56,781 nt of DNA, from positions 1 to 56,781 of the forward strand of contig JAILRQ010000005.1 in NCBI GenBank assembly GCA_024698125.1, read 5' to 3'. Positions 42,072-52,047 of the stretch are shown in pieces (within the stretch, counting starts at the first letter, position 1; each line of letters opens with the position of its first letter). The notes beneath the pieces are model-generated. The model worked only from the letters and a program-made list of their open reading frames with translations, ran no database searches and had not been told where the DNA came from. A program made the position numbers and the translations under genes. The stretch comes from Acholeplasmatales bacterium (GTDB lineage Bacteria; Bacillota_I; Bacilli_A; Acholeplasmatales; Anaeroplasmataceae).

Positions 42072-43988
42072 ATGGCTCAAAAGTATGATGACAGTTCGAT
42101 ACAAATATTAGAGGGACTCGAGGCTGTTAGAAAAAGACCAGGTATGTACATTGGTTCAACTGATGCAAGAGGATTACATCACTTGGTTTGGGAGATTGTT
42201 GATAATGCTATTGATGAGGCATTAGCAGGTTACGGAAGAGAGATTACAGTTCAAATTAATAAGGACAATTCCATTACAGTAATTGATAACGGACGTGGAG
42301 TGCCTTGTGGTATGCACGCATCTGGTAAGAATACTATGGAGGTTATCTATACTCAGCTACATGCTGGAGGTAAGTTCTCTGAGGATGGTGGATATAAGGT
42401 TTCAGGAGGTCTACATGGAGTAGGTTCATCTGTTGTTAATGCCTTATCTACATATATGGAGGTTATGTCTTACCGTGATGGAGAGATTCATGAGATTGAG
42501 TTTGAAAAGGGTGGTCATGTAAAGACTCCTGCTAAGGTTTTAGGTAATACTAGAAGAACAGGAACTACTGTTACATTTAAGCCTGATGAGGCTATCTTTA
42601 CTACAACTATCTTCTCATATGATACAATTCGTGAAAGAGTAAGAGAAAGTGCCTTTTTAATTAAGGGACTTAAGATGATTTTAATTGATTTAAGATCATC
42701 AAAGAAGGAGGAGTTCCATTATGAGAATGGAATTAGTGAGTATGTATCCTTCTTAAATCAAAATAAGCACAGTGCCTTCCCAGTAGCCTTCTTTGAGGGT
42801 AAGGCTGATGGTATTGAGGTTGAATGTGCCTTCCAATTCATTGAAGAATATGATGAAACCTTAGTTTCATTTGCAAATAACGTCCGTACTCGTGATGGAG
42901 GAACTCATGAGGTTGGATTTAAGACTGCCTTAACTAAGGCATTCAATGATTATGCTCGTAAGTTTAATCTACTTAAGGATAAGGATCCTAATCTAGATGG
43001 AGCAGATCTTAGATGCTCAACTACAACAGTTTTAAATGTAAGAATTAATGAGGAGCTATTAGAGTTTGAGGGACAAACAAAGGGTAAGCTTGGTACACCT
43101 TCTGCAAAGGTTGTTGTAGACCAGGTTTTATATGAGAAGTTCTCATTCTACCTACTTGAAAATAAGTCATTTGCTGAGGCAGTTATTAATCGTGCCCTTC
43201 TTAATTCACGTGCTCGTGAGGCTGCACGTAAGGCTAGAAAAGATGCCTTAAATCTTAAGAAGGATAAGAAGGAAGTAAACCTTTCTGGTAAGCTTGCTCC
43301 TGCACAGGCTAAGAATAAGGAAATAAATGAGCTATTCCTAGTAGAGGGAGATTCTGCCGGAGGTTCTGCAAAGAATGGAAGAGATAGAAGATTCCAAGCA
43401 ATCCTTCCACTTCGTGGTAAGGTTTTAAATACTGAGAAAAAGGCACAGGAGGCAGCTTTACAAAACCAAGAGCTTGCAACAATGATTTATACAATTGGTG
43501 CAGAGTATGGAGATGCCTTTGATATTAAGAAGAGTAATTATAATAAAATTATAATCATGACCGACGCCGATGATGACGGAGCTCATATTCAGGTTCTATT
43601 ATTAACATTCTTCTTTAGATATATGAAGCCTATGATTGAGGCAGGTAGAGTATTTATTGCTAGACCACCTCTATTTAAGATTACAAAGCGTGGTAAAAAG
43701 GAAGAAATTATCTACGCATGGACTAATGAGGAGCTTGCCTCAATTACTAAGGGATGCCAGAACTATATGGTTCAACGCTTCAAGGGACTTGGTGAGATGA
43801 GTGCAGAGCAGCTATGGGAAACTACTATGAACCCAGAGACAAGAAGCTTAATTAAGGTTGGAATTGAAAACGAGGATGAGGCTGAGTCTCAAGTAGAGAT
43901 TCTAATGGGTGATGATGCTGAAAGACGTCGTAACTGGCTTGAAAATCACGTATCATTCACATTAGAGGAAAGCGATAGTGAGGAGTAG
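42072..43988 (+). CDS. parE: DNA topoisomerase IV subunit B
   Basis: A 638-residue type IIA topoisomerase ATPase subunit. The GHKL ATPase domain has VRKRPGMYIGSTDARGLHHLVWEIVDNAIDEA, DNGRGVPCG and GGLHGVGSSVVNALS. The TOPRIM domain has LVEGDSAGGSAKNGRDR and DADDDGAHI. The sequence YIGSTDARGLHHLVWE and the length fit ParE rather than GyrB. It decatenates sister chromosomes with ParC, encoded 6 bp downstream. ATG 42072 has AAAGGGTGATA; GTG 42063 lies within that site. Location near dif suits the decatenation role, though this may be coincidence. Confidence 0.93.
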   Translation: MAQKYDDSSIQILEGLEAVRKRPGMYIGSTDARGLHHLVWEIVDNAIDEALAGYGREITVQINKDNSITVIDNGRGVPCGMHASGKNTMEVIYTQLHAGGKFSEDGGYKVSGGLHGVGSSVVNALSTYMEVMSYRDGEIHEIEFEKGGHVKTPAKVLGNTRRTGTTVTFKPDEAIFTTTIFSYDTIRERVRESAFLIKGLKMILIDLRSSKKEEFHYENGISEYVSFLNQNKHSAFPVAFFEGKADGIEVECAFQFIEEYDETLVSFANNVRTRDGGTHEVGFKTALTKAFNDYARKFNLLKDKDPNLDGADLRCSTTTVLNVRINEELLEFEGQTKGKLGTPSAKVVVDQVLYEKFSFYLLENKSFAEAVINRALLNSRAREAARKARKDALNLKKDKKEVNLSGKLAPAQAKNKEINELFLVEGDSAGGSAKNGRDRRFQAILPLRGKVLNTEKKAQEAALQNQELATMIYTIGAEYGDAFDIKKSNYNKIIIMTDADDDGAHIQVLLLTFFFRYMKPMIEAGRVFIARPPLFKITKRGKKEEIIYAWTNEELASITKGCQNYMVQRFKGLGEMSAEQLWETTMNPETRSLIKVGIENEDEAESQVEILMGDDAERRRNWLENHVSFTLEESDSEE

Positions 43989-43994
43989 TAGGCC

Positions 43995-46772
43995 ATGGCA
44001 GATATTAAAAAGAAACTAGATAAATATATTAATGAAACATTTGAATATGAAAAGCTAGAGGATGTCATTGGAGATAGATTTGGACGTTATTCTAAATATA
44101 TCATCCAGGACCGTGCTATTCCAGATGTACGTGATGGTTTAAAGCCAGTTCAAAGACGTATTTTATATGGAATGAATAAGATGGGTATTACATCTAAGTC
44201 TCCATATAAGAAGTCTGCGCGTATTGTAGGAGAGGTTATGGGTAAGTATCACCCACACGGAGACTCTTCAATTTATGACGCAATGGTTCACCTTTCACAA
44301 AATTGGAAGATGGGAGTTACCTTAATTGATATGCATGGTAACAACGGTTCTATTGATGGTGATGGAGCTGCCGCAATGCGTTATACTGAGGCAAGATTAT
44401 CTAAAAATGCCGACTATCTATTAAAGGATATTGATAAGAATACTGTACCTTTTGTACCAAACTTTGATGAGGAGGAAATGGAGCCAACTGTTTTACCAGG
44501 TCTATTCCCAAATCTATTAGTTAATGGTGCTATGGGTATTTCATCAGGATTTGCTACATATATCCCAACTCATAACCTTAGTGAGGTTATAAATGCGACT
44601 ATTGCTCGTATTGAAAATCCTAATATGACACTAGATGATTTACTTGAAATTATGCCAGGACCAGACTTCCCTACAGGAGGTATTATTGAGGGTCTTGATG
44701 GTATAAGAGAGGCCTTCAATACAGGTAGTGGATCTGTTATTGTAAGATGTAAGTATGAGTTCGAGGAAATGGGTAAGGATCAGCAAAGAATTGTTATTAC
44801 TGAAATCCCATATGATACTAACAAGGCTAAGACTGTTGAAAAAATTGATCAAATGCGTATTGATCATAAAATAGAGGATGTGCTTGAGGTAAGAGATGAG
44901 TCAGATAGATCAGGACTAAGAATTGCAATTGACCTTAAGAAGGGTGCAAATGCACAGGCTAATATGAACTATCTATTAAAGAATACTGACCTTCAGGTAA
45001 ACCTTAAATACAACATGGTTGTAATTAACAACCGTAGACCTGAGCGTATAGGAGTTTTAAGAATCCTTGATGCCTATATCGATCACCAAAAGGAAGTATT
45101 TACTAATAAAACTCAATATGATAAGGCCAAGGCTGAGGCAAGGCTTGAGGTTGTTGATGGACTTATAAGAATGGTATCTATTCTTGATGAGGTAATTGCA
45201 ACAATTCGTAAGTCTGCAAATAGAGCCGATGCAAAGCAAAACCTAATTGATAAGTTCCAGTTTACTGAGCGTCAATCAGAGGCCATCATTACAATGCAAT
45301 TATATAGATTATCTAATACCGACGTTGTAGCATTACAGGAGGAGCATGACACATTAGTTTCAAATATCGCAAGATATGAGGAAATCCTTGGCTCTGAAAA
45401 GAAGCTATTAAAGGAAATTAAGCATGATCTTATTGAAATGGGTAAGGATATCAATCAAGAAAGAAGAACAGCTATTAATGCTGATGTAACTGATCTTAAG
45501 ATTGATGAGACTGACCTAATTTCTAAGGAAACTGTTCACGTAGTTGTAACTCGTGATGGATATATCAAGAGAATATCACTTAAGGCTTGGTCAATGTCTA
45601 CAAATAATAACATTAAGCCAAATGATTCAGTAGTATTTAGCGAGGATGTATCAACACTAGATACCCTACTATTATTTAGCGATGGTGGAAACTATTGTAG
45701 CCTTCCAGTTTATAAGATTGATGAATGTAAGGCTAAGGACGCTGGAATGTTTATAAATAACATTATCACAATCGTTCCAAAGGAGAAGTTCATCCAGGTA
45801 TTTAAGATTGAATCATTTACAGATAATAAGACATTATTACTAGCCACAGCTGACGGAGCAATCAAGCAAACAGCACTTGCGTCCTTTGAGCTTAAGAGAT
45901 GGACTAAGGCTGTTAAGTGTATGAAGATAGGTGCAAATGATGCCCTAGTTTCAGTTGATATGATAACTAAGCCTATGGAAATCATTTGTGCTACAAAGAA
46001 CTGTGAGTGTATCCGTTATAGAGCCCTTGATGTACCAATGTATGGTACAGCAGCATCTGGACTTAAGTCATTAAAGCTTAAGCCAAATGATAAGGTAGTA
46101 TCTTCATTCTATGCAAATAAGGATGATGATATCCTCCTACTTACATCAAGAGGATTTATTAAGAGAATGAAGGTTGAGGAATTAAATCTATCTGCAAGAG
46201 GACGTAGCTCATCTGCAGTAATAAAGAAGATTAAGTCTAACCCTCATGTGCTAGTTGATGCTAAAAAGCTTACACCAAACCAATATAAGGAAAATGTAGA
46301 TTTAAATGTATGCTACACAAACGGAAATGATACACTAAAGGTATTTGACTTTAAGTATAATGTAGCAGATGCTGGTAAGCAGGTTCTAAATAAGGAGCTT
46401 GGAGTACCAACCCTTATGTTTGTTGCAAGCCCTGAGGTAATGGATGCTGATGTAGATGACGCATACCTACTACAAAATGAGAATCCAATGGATCTATTCT
46501 CAAATGACTTTGTACAGGATGAGCCAAAGATTAAGGCTAATACTAAATCAACTAAATCAGTAATCTCAGATTTAGACGCAATTCTTGCATCAGTAAGCAC
46601 TGAAGCAGAAAAGCCAGAAATCATTGAGACAAATGATTCAGTAGTAAAGAAGAGCTCATCATCAACTATCGTTCGTAAGAAGATGAATGATTTTGAGCCT
46701 AAGAAGAAAAATGATGGAGACATTCCGTTTAAAACAGTAAACCTATTTGGAGATGATAACGATGAGGAATAA
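43995..46772 (+). CDS. parC: DNA topoisomerase IV subunit A
   Basis: A 925-residue DNA-cleaving subunit. The winged-helix region has VRDGLKPVQRRILYGM and the quinolone-determining segment YHPHGDSSIYDAMV; the active Tyr is in AAAMRYTEARL. ParC-type EMHGNNGSIDG-like wording (IDMHGNNGSIDGDG) separates it from GyrA. The C-terminal beta-pinwheel extends to about residue 830 and a Ser/Lys-rich disordered tail adds about 95 residues. The RBS GAGGAG is in the end of parE. Confidence 0.93.
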   Translation: MADIKKKLDKYINETFEYEKLEDVIGDRFGRYSKYIIQDRAIPDVRDGLKPVQRRILYGMNKMGITSKSPYKKSARIVGEVMGKYHPHGDSSIYDAMVHLSQNWKMGVTLIDMHGNNGSIDGDGAAAMRYTEARLSKNADYLLKDIDKNTVPFVPNFDEEEMEPTVLPGLFPNLLVNGAMGISSGFATYIPTHNLSEVINATIARIENPNMTLDDLLEIMPGPDFPTGGIIEGLDGIREAFNTGSGSVIVRCKYEFEEMGKDQQRIVITEIPYDTNKAKTVEKIDQMRIDHKIEDVLEVRDESDRSGLRIAIDLKKGANAQANMNYLLKNTDLQVNLKYNMVVINNRRPERIGVLRILDAYIDHQKEVFTNKTQYDKAKAEARLEVVDGLIRMVSILDEVIATIRKSANRADAKQNLIDKFQFTERQSEAIITMQLYRLSNTDVVALQEEHDTLVSNIARYEEILGSEKKLLKEIKHDLIEMGKDINQERRTAINADVTDLKIDETDLISKETVHVVVTRDGYIKRISLKAWSMSTNNNIKPNDSVVFSEDVSTLDTLLLFSDGGNYCSLPVYKIDECKAKDAGMFINNIITIVPKEKFIQVFKIESFTDNKTLLLATADGAIKQTALASFELKRWTKAVKCMKIGANDALVSVDMITKPMEIICATKNCECIRYRALDVPMYGTAASGLKSLKLKPNDKVVSSFYANKDDDILLLTSRGFIKRMKVEELNLSARGRSSSAVIKKIKSNPHVLVDAKKLTPNQYKENVDLNVCYTNGNDTLKVFDFKYNVADAGKQVLNKELGVPTLMFVASPEVMDADVDDAYLLQNENPMDLFSNDFVQDEPKIKANTKSTKSVISDLDAILASVSTEAEKPEIIETNDSVVKKSSSSTIVRKKMNDFEPKKKNDGDIPFKTVNLFGDDNDEE

Positions 46773-46995
46773 GATTTGGACAGTATTAAGATATGTAATA
46801 GTTGCTATAGTCATGGCCTATGGTATTTATAATATCGTTCGTTACGCAAGAAAGCTTATAGATGGCTATGAGGTTGCCTATGTACTAGGAGTTAGTGTTT
46901 ATTCACTAGTAGAAATCGTATCTATAATTTGTTTAATTCTTTGTATCAAAAAGGATATCTATCGTTCAAAGTTTACTCATAATACCTTTGAATAA
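46762..46995 (+). CDS. Small membrane protein after parC
   Basis: A 77-residue protein with two hydrophobic helices (about 5-23 and 38-63) and a basic C-terminal end. No family is recognised. ATG 46762 follows GGAG at 46749-46752 inside parC and overlaps parC by 11 nt, so it is probably translationally coupled. Alternatives are ATG 46753 and TTG 46747. Confidence 0.65.
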   Translation: MRNKIWTVLRYVIVAIVMAYGIYNIVRYARKLIDGYEVAYVLGVSVYSLVEIVSIICLILCIKKDIYRSKFTHNTFE

Positions 46996-47015
46996 CAGAA
47001 GGTAGCTTTGAAGAG

Positions 47016-47070
47016 TACCCCTAAAGTTGGACTAGAGTAAATCTAGAAAGACTTAGGGGTATTTTTTTAT
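47016..47070 (+). terminator. Long hairpin terminator of the par operon
   Basis: TACCCCTAAAGT (47016-47027) pairs with ACTTAGGGGTA (47051-47061), with an inner CTAGA/TCTAG, followed by T7. The arm GTACCCCTAAAGTTGGAC also resembles IS3-family termini, so an IS relic is possible. Confidence 0.75.
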
Positions 47071-47134
47071 GAATTTTATTAAGAAACTGATTTAATTATG
47101 TGCTACAATCATATTAGGCAGTGAGGTGGTAATT

Positions 47135-48805
47135 ATGTCAGAAATAACTTATGATAATTATAAAGAATTTGAAATCTCAAAGAATAATGAACTAAAAACT
47201 TCAAATGTTCAAAATGTTAGTGTTATGGAAAGTTATGAAAGCAATGTTGGCTATATTTCTGACATTCATCTTCAATCAAGATATAAGAATAACGGATGCA
47301 CTACGATAGATGATATTATGAATGTTAATCACATTATTTCGGAAAATATTTATAAAAATCCTATCAAAATTGCTCTTATAACTGGCGATATTTCTAATAA
47401 TTATTATCATTATGAATATTTTATTCGATCATTATTACAAGCTAAAAAAACTAAAAATACAATATGTGATATGTTTGTAACTTTAGGTAATCATGAGCTT
47501 TGGCCTTTTTCAGATTTAACACTTGATCAAATTGTAAATAAATATAATTTGTTACTAAGTTGCAACGGAATACATTTAGTACATAATAATTTGTACTTTT
47601 ATCAAGAATATAGATTTCATGAAATAACATATAATAATTTGAAGACATATTCTGTTGCAACAATTCGTAATAAACTAAAAAATGCTCAGTTAATTATATT
47701 TGGTGGAATAGGCTTTTCTGGAAGAAACCCTATTTTTAATGCAAATAAAGGAATATATCAAAATGTAATCACGAGAGATGAAGAGATTTTAGAAAGTGAA
47801 AAAATTGATTTTTTATATCAAAAAGTAAAACAAGCCTTATATGATAAAAATGTGATTATCATGACACACATGCCGTTACAGGACTGGTCTAATGATAAAG
47901 AGCCATTTGATAGATTTTATTATGTAAGTGGACATAATCATAATAATTTTATATTAAACAAAGATAATAAGCATTATTTTTCAGATAATCAGATTGGTTA
48001 TTATGGGAAAAATATATATTTAAAATATTTTTATATAAATGACACATCAGATTTTTTTTCTGAATATAAAGATGGTATATATGAAATTTCAAAAATGGAA
48101 TATTTAATGTTTTATAATGGTAAATCCTTAAGAATAAACTTTAATAGGCCGTTCAAAAAAATTTATATGATTAAAAAAATGGGCGCATATATGTTTATGG
48201 TTAAAAGAAATAATGATAATATTTTGTTACTAAATGGTGGAAGAATGAAAAAAATAGGGCAACATTCACTTGAGTACTTTTATGAAAATTTAGATAAATA
48301 TGTAAAAAGCGTTAATGATTATTTAAAAAAATATGCAGATTACCTAAAGACCATTTCAAAAGAGGTATCTAAAATCGGAGGGCACGGAAGAATTCATGGA
48401 AGTATAGTAGATATTGATGAATTGAATCACCTTTATGTAAACCCACTTGATGGTACAATAACACCATACTATGCAAATTCTATGAAGGATAAGTATGTAT
48501 ATGATAATTTTGAAAGTTTGTTGTTTAATAAACTTCCATCAATATATAATAACCTAAACAACTACTTAGATGCTAACAGAAATCAAAGCTCAGTAATATT
48601 AAAAAATGAAATAATAACTAACCATAGAGAATTAGTAGAAGATACTAGCATATACAAAATATCAGGAATAATAAAAAGTCTTCAATACACAACGGAAAAT
48701 AGAATTGTAAGATTATGGAACGATAAATTATTAAATGATGATTTAACAGATACCGCAAAATACATATTATCTGATATACTAGCATATGAATTAGAAGAAA
48801 AATAA
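47135..48805 (+). CDS. Calcineurin-like metallophosphoesterase with an extra C-terminal domain
   Basis: A 556-residue protein. The N-terminal half is a metallophosphoesterase: DIH in YISDIHLQS (residue about 43), GD in LITGDISNN, GNHE in TLGNHELW, IMTHMPLQ and GHNHNN. The C-terminal part, from about 420, contains a conserved-looking block GGHGRIHGSIVDIDELNHLYVNP followed by DGTITPYYA, seen by memory in other Clostridia proteins, and a helical end. The substrate is unknown. The AAA/AAT-rich codons differ sharply from parC, pointing to transfer. ATG 47135 follows GAGGTGG. The first 89-bp palindromic element begins on its stop codon. Confidence 0.8.
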   Translation: MSEITYDNYKEFEISKNNELKTSNVQNVSVMESYESNVGYISDIHLQSRYKNNGCTTIDDIMNVNHIISENIYKNPIKIALITGDISNNYYHYEYFIRSLLQAKKTKNTICDMFVTLGNHELWPFSDLTLDQIVNKYNLLLSCNGIHLVHNNLYFYQEYRFHEITYNNLKTYSVATIRNKLKNAQLIIFGGIGFSGRNPIFNANKGIYQNVITRDEEILESEKIDFLYQKVKQALYDKNVIIMTHMPLQDWSNDKEPFDRFYYVSGHNHNNFILNKDNKHYFSDNQIGYYGKNIYLKYFYINDTSDFFSEYKDGIYEISKMEYLMFYNGKSLRINFNRPFKKIYMIKKMGAYMFMVKRNNDNILLLNGGRMKKIGQHSLEYFYENLDKYVKSVNDYLKKYADYLKTISKEVSKIGGHGRIHGSIVDIDELNHLYVNPLDGTITPYYANSMKDKYVYDNFESLLFNKLPSIYNNLNNYLDANRNQSSVILKNEIITNHRELVEDTSIYKISGIIKSLQYTTENRIVRLWNDKLLNDDLTDTAKYILSDILAYELEEK

Positions 48806-48893
48806 TTTCAAAACCTATCTAGTTTATATTACTAGGTTATAGATTATAAATAAATGTTAAATCTAATTTAATTAAAAAGATATAATTTGAAAT
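48805..48893. repeat. 89-bp palindromic element E1
   Basis: The left arm 48805-48835 is well conserved: ATTTCAAA, 6 nt, CTAG, 9 nt, CTAG. The right arm 48863-48893 keeps TTTGAAAT but has CTAA and AAAG in the CTAG positions. The gap of 27 bp between arms is the same as in the other copies. Confidence 0.8.
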
Positions 48894-49109
48894 GATCAAA
48901 ATATAAAAATTCATGAGTATTGCATCAAAGTAGCCTAAAAATGCCCGGATTTAAGGGCCATTTTAGGCGTTTTTCATGTTTTTTCGTGTTCTTGTTAGCG
49001 CTGCATCTAAAACGCCTCTAAAATAGGCCGTATTTTAAATATTTTTCTAAAAAACACCCTTTTTAACCTCTAAAAAGCTTTATATGGTATAATAAAGGCA
49101 GAAAATAAT
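48894..49109. other. Gap between E1 and E2 with hairpins
   Basis: No gene is seen. GCCTAAAA (48933-48940) pairs with TTTTAGGC (48961-48968) around an inner CCC/GGG, followed by TTTTT: a plausible plus-strand terminator. A second related sequence AAAACGCC to GGCCGTATTTT lies at 49010-49036. TATAAT at 49088-49093 may be the -10 box of the kinase gene. Confidence 0.5.
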
Positions 49110-49198
49110 ATTTCAAAAGGTATCTTGTTTTAATAACTAGATAATTTATATTTATAAAATAGATTTTATTATTTATATAACTAGATATGATTTGAAAT
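49110..49198. repeat. 89-bp palindromic element E2
   Basis: Both arms are recognisable: 49110-49140 (ATTTCAAA, 6 nt, CTTG, 9 nt, CTAG) and 49168-49198 (ATTA, 9 nt, CTAG, 6 nt, TTTGAAAT). It ends directly before the GAGGAG ribosome-binding site of the kinase gene, so it probably lies in its 5' leader. Confidence 0.85.
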
Positions 49199-49213
49199 GA
49201 GGAGTTGATTTAA

Positions 49214-50863
49214 ATGATTATTGAAGCATTCGGAGAGAAAAAGGAATTTAAGAATTATGAAACAGTTCTTAATATCTTAAAGGAGTTTAAGCCCTACGAA
49301 TATAAAAACTATATGTGTGCAGTTGTTAATAATAAGCTTTTTGAGCTTACATTTGTAGTTAAGGGAGATTCAAAGATTGAGTTCTTAGATTTGAAGAACT
49401 CTGATGCTTGCTTTGTATATCAGGCATCCCTTCGATATTTATTCTCATATGCCCTACATGAGCTATTCCCAGACAGTAAGGTAATTTATAATTACTCTAT
49501 ATCAAGATCACTATTTGCACAGCCTGTTGGTATTAAGCATCCAGTAGATTTTGATTTAATTAGAATGATTGAGAATAAGATGAATGAGCTTATAGCTAAG
49601 GATTTAGTGATTAATAGGGTTGTTTTAAGCCATGAGAAGGCCAAGAAAATATATGAGGCTGAGGGGCTTAAGACTAAGCATGATCTTATAGATTATAGAG
49701 AAAGTGATAATGTTAATTCCTATGAGCTTAATGGATACTATAATTACATGCATAATTACCTAGTTCCATCTACAGGATTTATTGATAAGTTTAAGCTAAA
49801 TCTATACACACCAGGAATCATTATCCAATACCCTCGTGCAGAGCTTAATGGAGAGATTCCACGCTTTGTTAATGAGACAGTACTTGGTAAGTATTTAAAG
49901 GATGCAAATAAGTGGGGAAATATCACAGGTGCGGCATATATATCTGAGTTCAATAAAATCGTCGAAAATGGGGATTCTGGTGAGCTTATCAACCTTTGCG
50001 AGACAAAGCATAACAACCTACTTGCAGAGCTTGGTAAAAATATTTTCCAGGATATTGAAAATATTAAGCTTATTTGTGTTGCAGGACCTTCATCAAGTGG
50101 TAAGACTACATTTACAAATAGACTTAGAATCGAGCTTACATCTCTTGGTATAAAGCCTTTAATGATATCTTTAGACAATTATTATAAGACAAGTGGTAAT
50201 TATCCTCTGGATGAGGATGGAAAGCCTGATTATGAGCATATTGAGGCTTTAGATATTGATCTATTTAACGAGCAAATATTTAAGCTAATTGAGGGTGAGG
50301 AGGTTTCGCTTCCAATATTTAACTTCAAGACTCACGAGCGTGAGTTTGGAAGTCCTATAAGGCTTGAAAAGAATCAACCTATAATGATCGAAGGAATTCA
50401 TGCGTTAAACGATGATCTATCTCGTTCAATTCCAGCTGACAATAAATATAGAATATATATTGCTCCTCAGTCACAGCTTCATATTGATGCTGAAACACCT
50501 ATTTCAATGACTGATGTAAGATTACTTAGAAGGCTTGTACGTGACTTTAGAGATAGAAACAGTGATCCAAGAAAGACCATCGAAATGTGGCCTTCAGTAA
50601 GAAGGGGAGAATTCCGTTGGATTTATCCATACCAAGAGCAGGCAGACTTTGTATTTAACTCAGAGCTATCTTATGAGCTTGGAGTATTAAAGGAGCCAGC
50701 TATGAAGGTGCTTAGTAAGGTATCAAAGGATTATAAGGAATATTTCGTTGCACATAGACTTTTAAATATTTTAAAGTATATAAAGCCAATAGATCCAAAA
50801 TGGGTTCCTTGTAATTCCATTTTAAGAGAATTTATAGGGGGTTCAATCTTCTACGAAAAATAA
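49214..50863 (+). CDS. TGS-domain nucleoside kinase (uridine kinase family)
   Basis: A 549-residue protein. Residues 1 to about 270 resemble the TGS and second additional domains of threonyl-tRNA synthetase (SISRSLFAQPVG, VNETVLGKYLKDA). The rest is a P-loop kinase of the uridine kinase/phosphoribulokinase family with Walker A CVAGPSSSGKTTF near 288-300, MISLDNYYKTSGNYPLDEDGKPDYEHIEALD and MIEGIHALND. This long architecture is known in Firmicutes and Thermotogae; the nucleoside substrate is probably uridine or a similar compound. The RBS is GAGGAG. It is core-like in codon use. Confidence 0.88.
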   Translation: MIIEAFGEKKEFKNYETVLNILKEFKPYEYKNYMCAVVNNKLFELTFVVKGDSKIEFLDLKNSDACFVYQASLRYLFSYALHELFPDSKVIYNYSISRSLFAQPVGIKHPVDFDLIRMIENKMNELIAKDLVINRVVLSHEKAKKIYEAEGLKTKHDLIDYRESDNVNSYELNGYYNYMHNYLVPSTGFIDKFKLNLYTPGIIIQYPRAELNGEIPRFVNETVLGKYLKDANKWGNITGAAYISEFNKIVENGDSGELINLCETKHNNLLAELGKNIFQDIENIKLICVAGPSSSGKTTFTNRLRIELTSLGIKPLMISLDNYYKTSGNYPLDEDGKPDYEHIEALDIDLFNEQIFKLIEGEEVSLPIFNFKTHEREFGSPIRLEKNQPIMIEGIHALNDDLSRSIPADNKYRIYIAPQSQLHIDAETPISMTDVRLLRRLVRDFRDRNSDPRKTIEMWPSVRRGEFRWIYPYQEQADFVFNSELSYELGVLKEPAMKVLSKVSKDYKEYFVAHRLLNILKYIKPIDPKWVPCNSILREFIGGSIFYEK

Positions 50864-50886
50864 GCCATTTTTATGGCTTTTTTTCT
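50862..50886 (+). terminator. Intrinsic terminator after the nucleoside kinase gene
   Basis: Stem AAGCCAT/ATGGCTT with a TTTT loop, then T8. It overlaps the stop codon. Confidence 0.85.
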
Positions 50887-50949
50887 TGTTTAAAAAGTGT
50901 TTTTAAACTATAATTAAAGATGTAGAAATTGAGGTGATATTAAACGATT

Positions 50950-52047
50950 ATGAACGCATTAAACAATGTTGATAGTATAAAGATAGACCAATCTGAGGTT
51001 AAGGATGTCACAAACCTTTATGAGCATAAGGGTAAGGATTTCTACTATAAGGAAACCTTAAAGAAGGAAATGCAAGGCTTAACTAATATGATAATTCTGC
51101 AAAACATAAAGGTGCTTGCAGAAATCAGAGAGCTTAAGGTTGCAGAATCTAGATATAAGATTCTTATAAAGCCAGAGGCTAAGCCTAAGAATAAAGAGGA
51201 GCAAATGATTAAGAATATAGCAGATGTTTTAAGAACGTTTGCTGAGCATATTGATCAGTTTGATTTACTATCTAATCAGTTCTTAAATCTAGCAAAATCT
51301 TTATTTAAAGACATTAAAGGAATAGAGTTTACTAAGAAGAAAAAGCTTGAGCAAATCAATCTAATAACTACTGAAAAAACAATTAACACAAGAAATTTAT
51401 TAGATGAAATGCTTATAAAATATTCATCATTATTAAAGAGCCGCAAGTATGAAATAGTATCACTTGTAGCCTCATTTTTAATTGATTTTATCATGGAAGG
51501 TATCTTCAATGATGAGAATGAATTCATAGCTTTATTCGTTGTGTATGCCTTATTATTCAAGGAAGATTTTGAATTATTTAGGTTTAATCCTTTCTTTGAA
51601 GCATACCACAACAATATGGATGAATATAAGGATTCACTTGCTAAATCAGAGTTTGGGTGGGCTGGAGGATATCCAAATGCCTCATACATAACTAAGACCT
51701 TAAGAAAGATTATGATTGAATCCTACAGTAGAATTGACATCATGATTAAGGGTAGAACAATTACTCAATCTAACCAAAAAACTAATATGATTGAGTCAAC
51801 AATTCTAAAGCGATTACCTGAAGTATTTACTAAGGCAGACATCGCTGCATACCATCCAGAAGCGTCAAAAACTACAATTGACCGTACACTTGCCCGTTTG
51901 CGAGACGAAAACAAAATCAAACCAAACGGTACAGGTAGATCAGCTTCATGGGTTAAGATTTATAAGGAAGATAAGTTTAATAAGGATCAATTGATGAAGC
52001 AATTCACAATTGCAGATTATGTTCCAGAAGAAGACGAGGACCGCTAG
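50950..52047 (+). CDS. Fic-like winged-helix protein lacking the catalytic motif
   Basis: A 365-residue, mainly helical protein of uncertain family. The C-terminal part (about 290-342: ILKRLPEVFTKADIAAYHPEASKTTIDRTLARL) is a winged helix of the type found at the end of Fic proteins. The segment before it (YKDSLAKSEFGWAGGY, then TLRKIMIESYSRIDIMI) matches the late Fic-domain pattern. Where HPFxDGNGR should be, residues 184-192 read GIFNDENEF: F, D and N remain but His, both Gly and Arg are gone. If homologous, it is a non-AMPylating pseudoenzyme with a DNA-binding domain. It is the last gene before dif and has a GAGGTGATA site 13 nt before ATG. Confidence 0.6.
   Translation: MNALNNVDSIKIDQSEVKDVTNLYEHKGKDFYYKETLKKEMQGLTNMIILQNIKVLAEIRELKVAESRYKILIKPEAKPKNKEEQMIKNIADVLRTFAEHIDQFDLLSNQFLNLAKSLFKDIKGIEFTKKKKLEQINLITTEKTINTRNLLDEMLIKYSSLLKSRKYEIVSLVASFLIDFIMEGIFNDENEFIALFVVYALLFKEDFELFRFNPFFEAYHNNMDEYKDSLAKSEFGWAGGYPNASYITKTLRKIMIESYSRIDIMIKGRTITQSNQKTNMIESTILKRLPEVFTKADIAAYHPEASKTTIDRTLARLRDENKIKPNGTGRSASWVKIYKEDKFNKDQLMKQFTIADYVPEEDEDR

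Noticed and set aside
42072-46772. gyrB-gyrA
   Set aside because: MHGNNGSIDGDG and YIGSTDARGLHHLVWE are ParC/ParE-type, and the order and spacing fit topoisomerase IV.
47016-47061. IS3-family insertion sequence end
   Set aside because: No transposase or second end; the sequence works as a normal terminator hairpin after the par operon.
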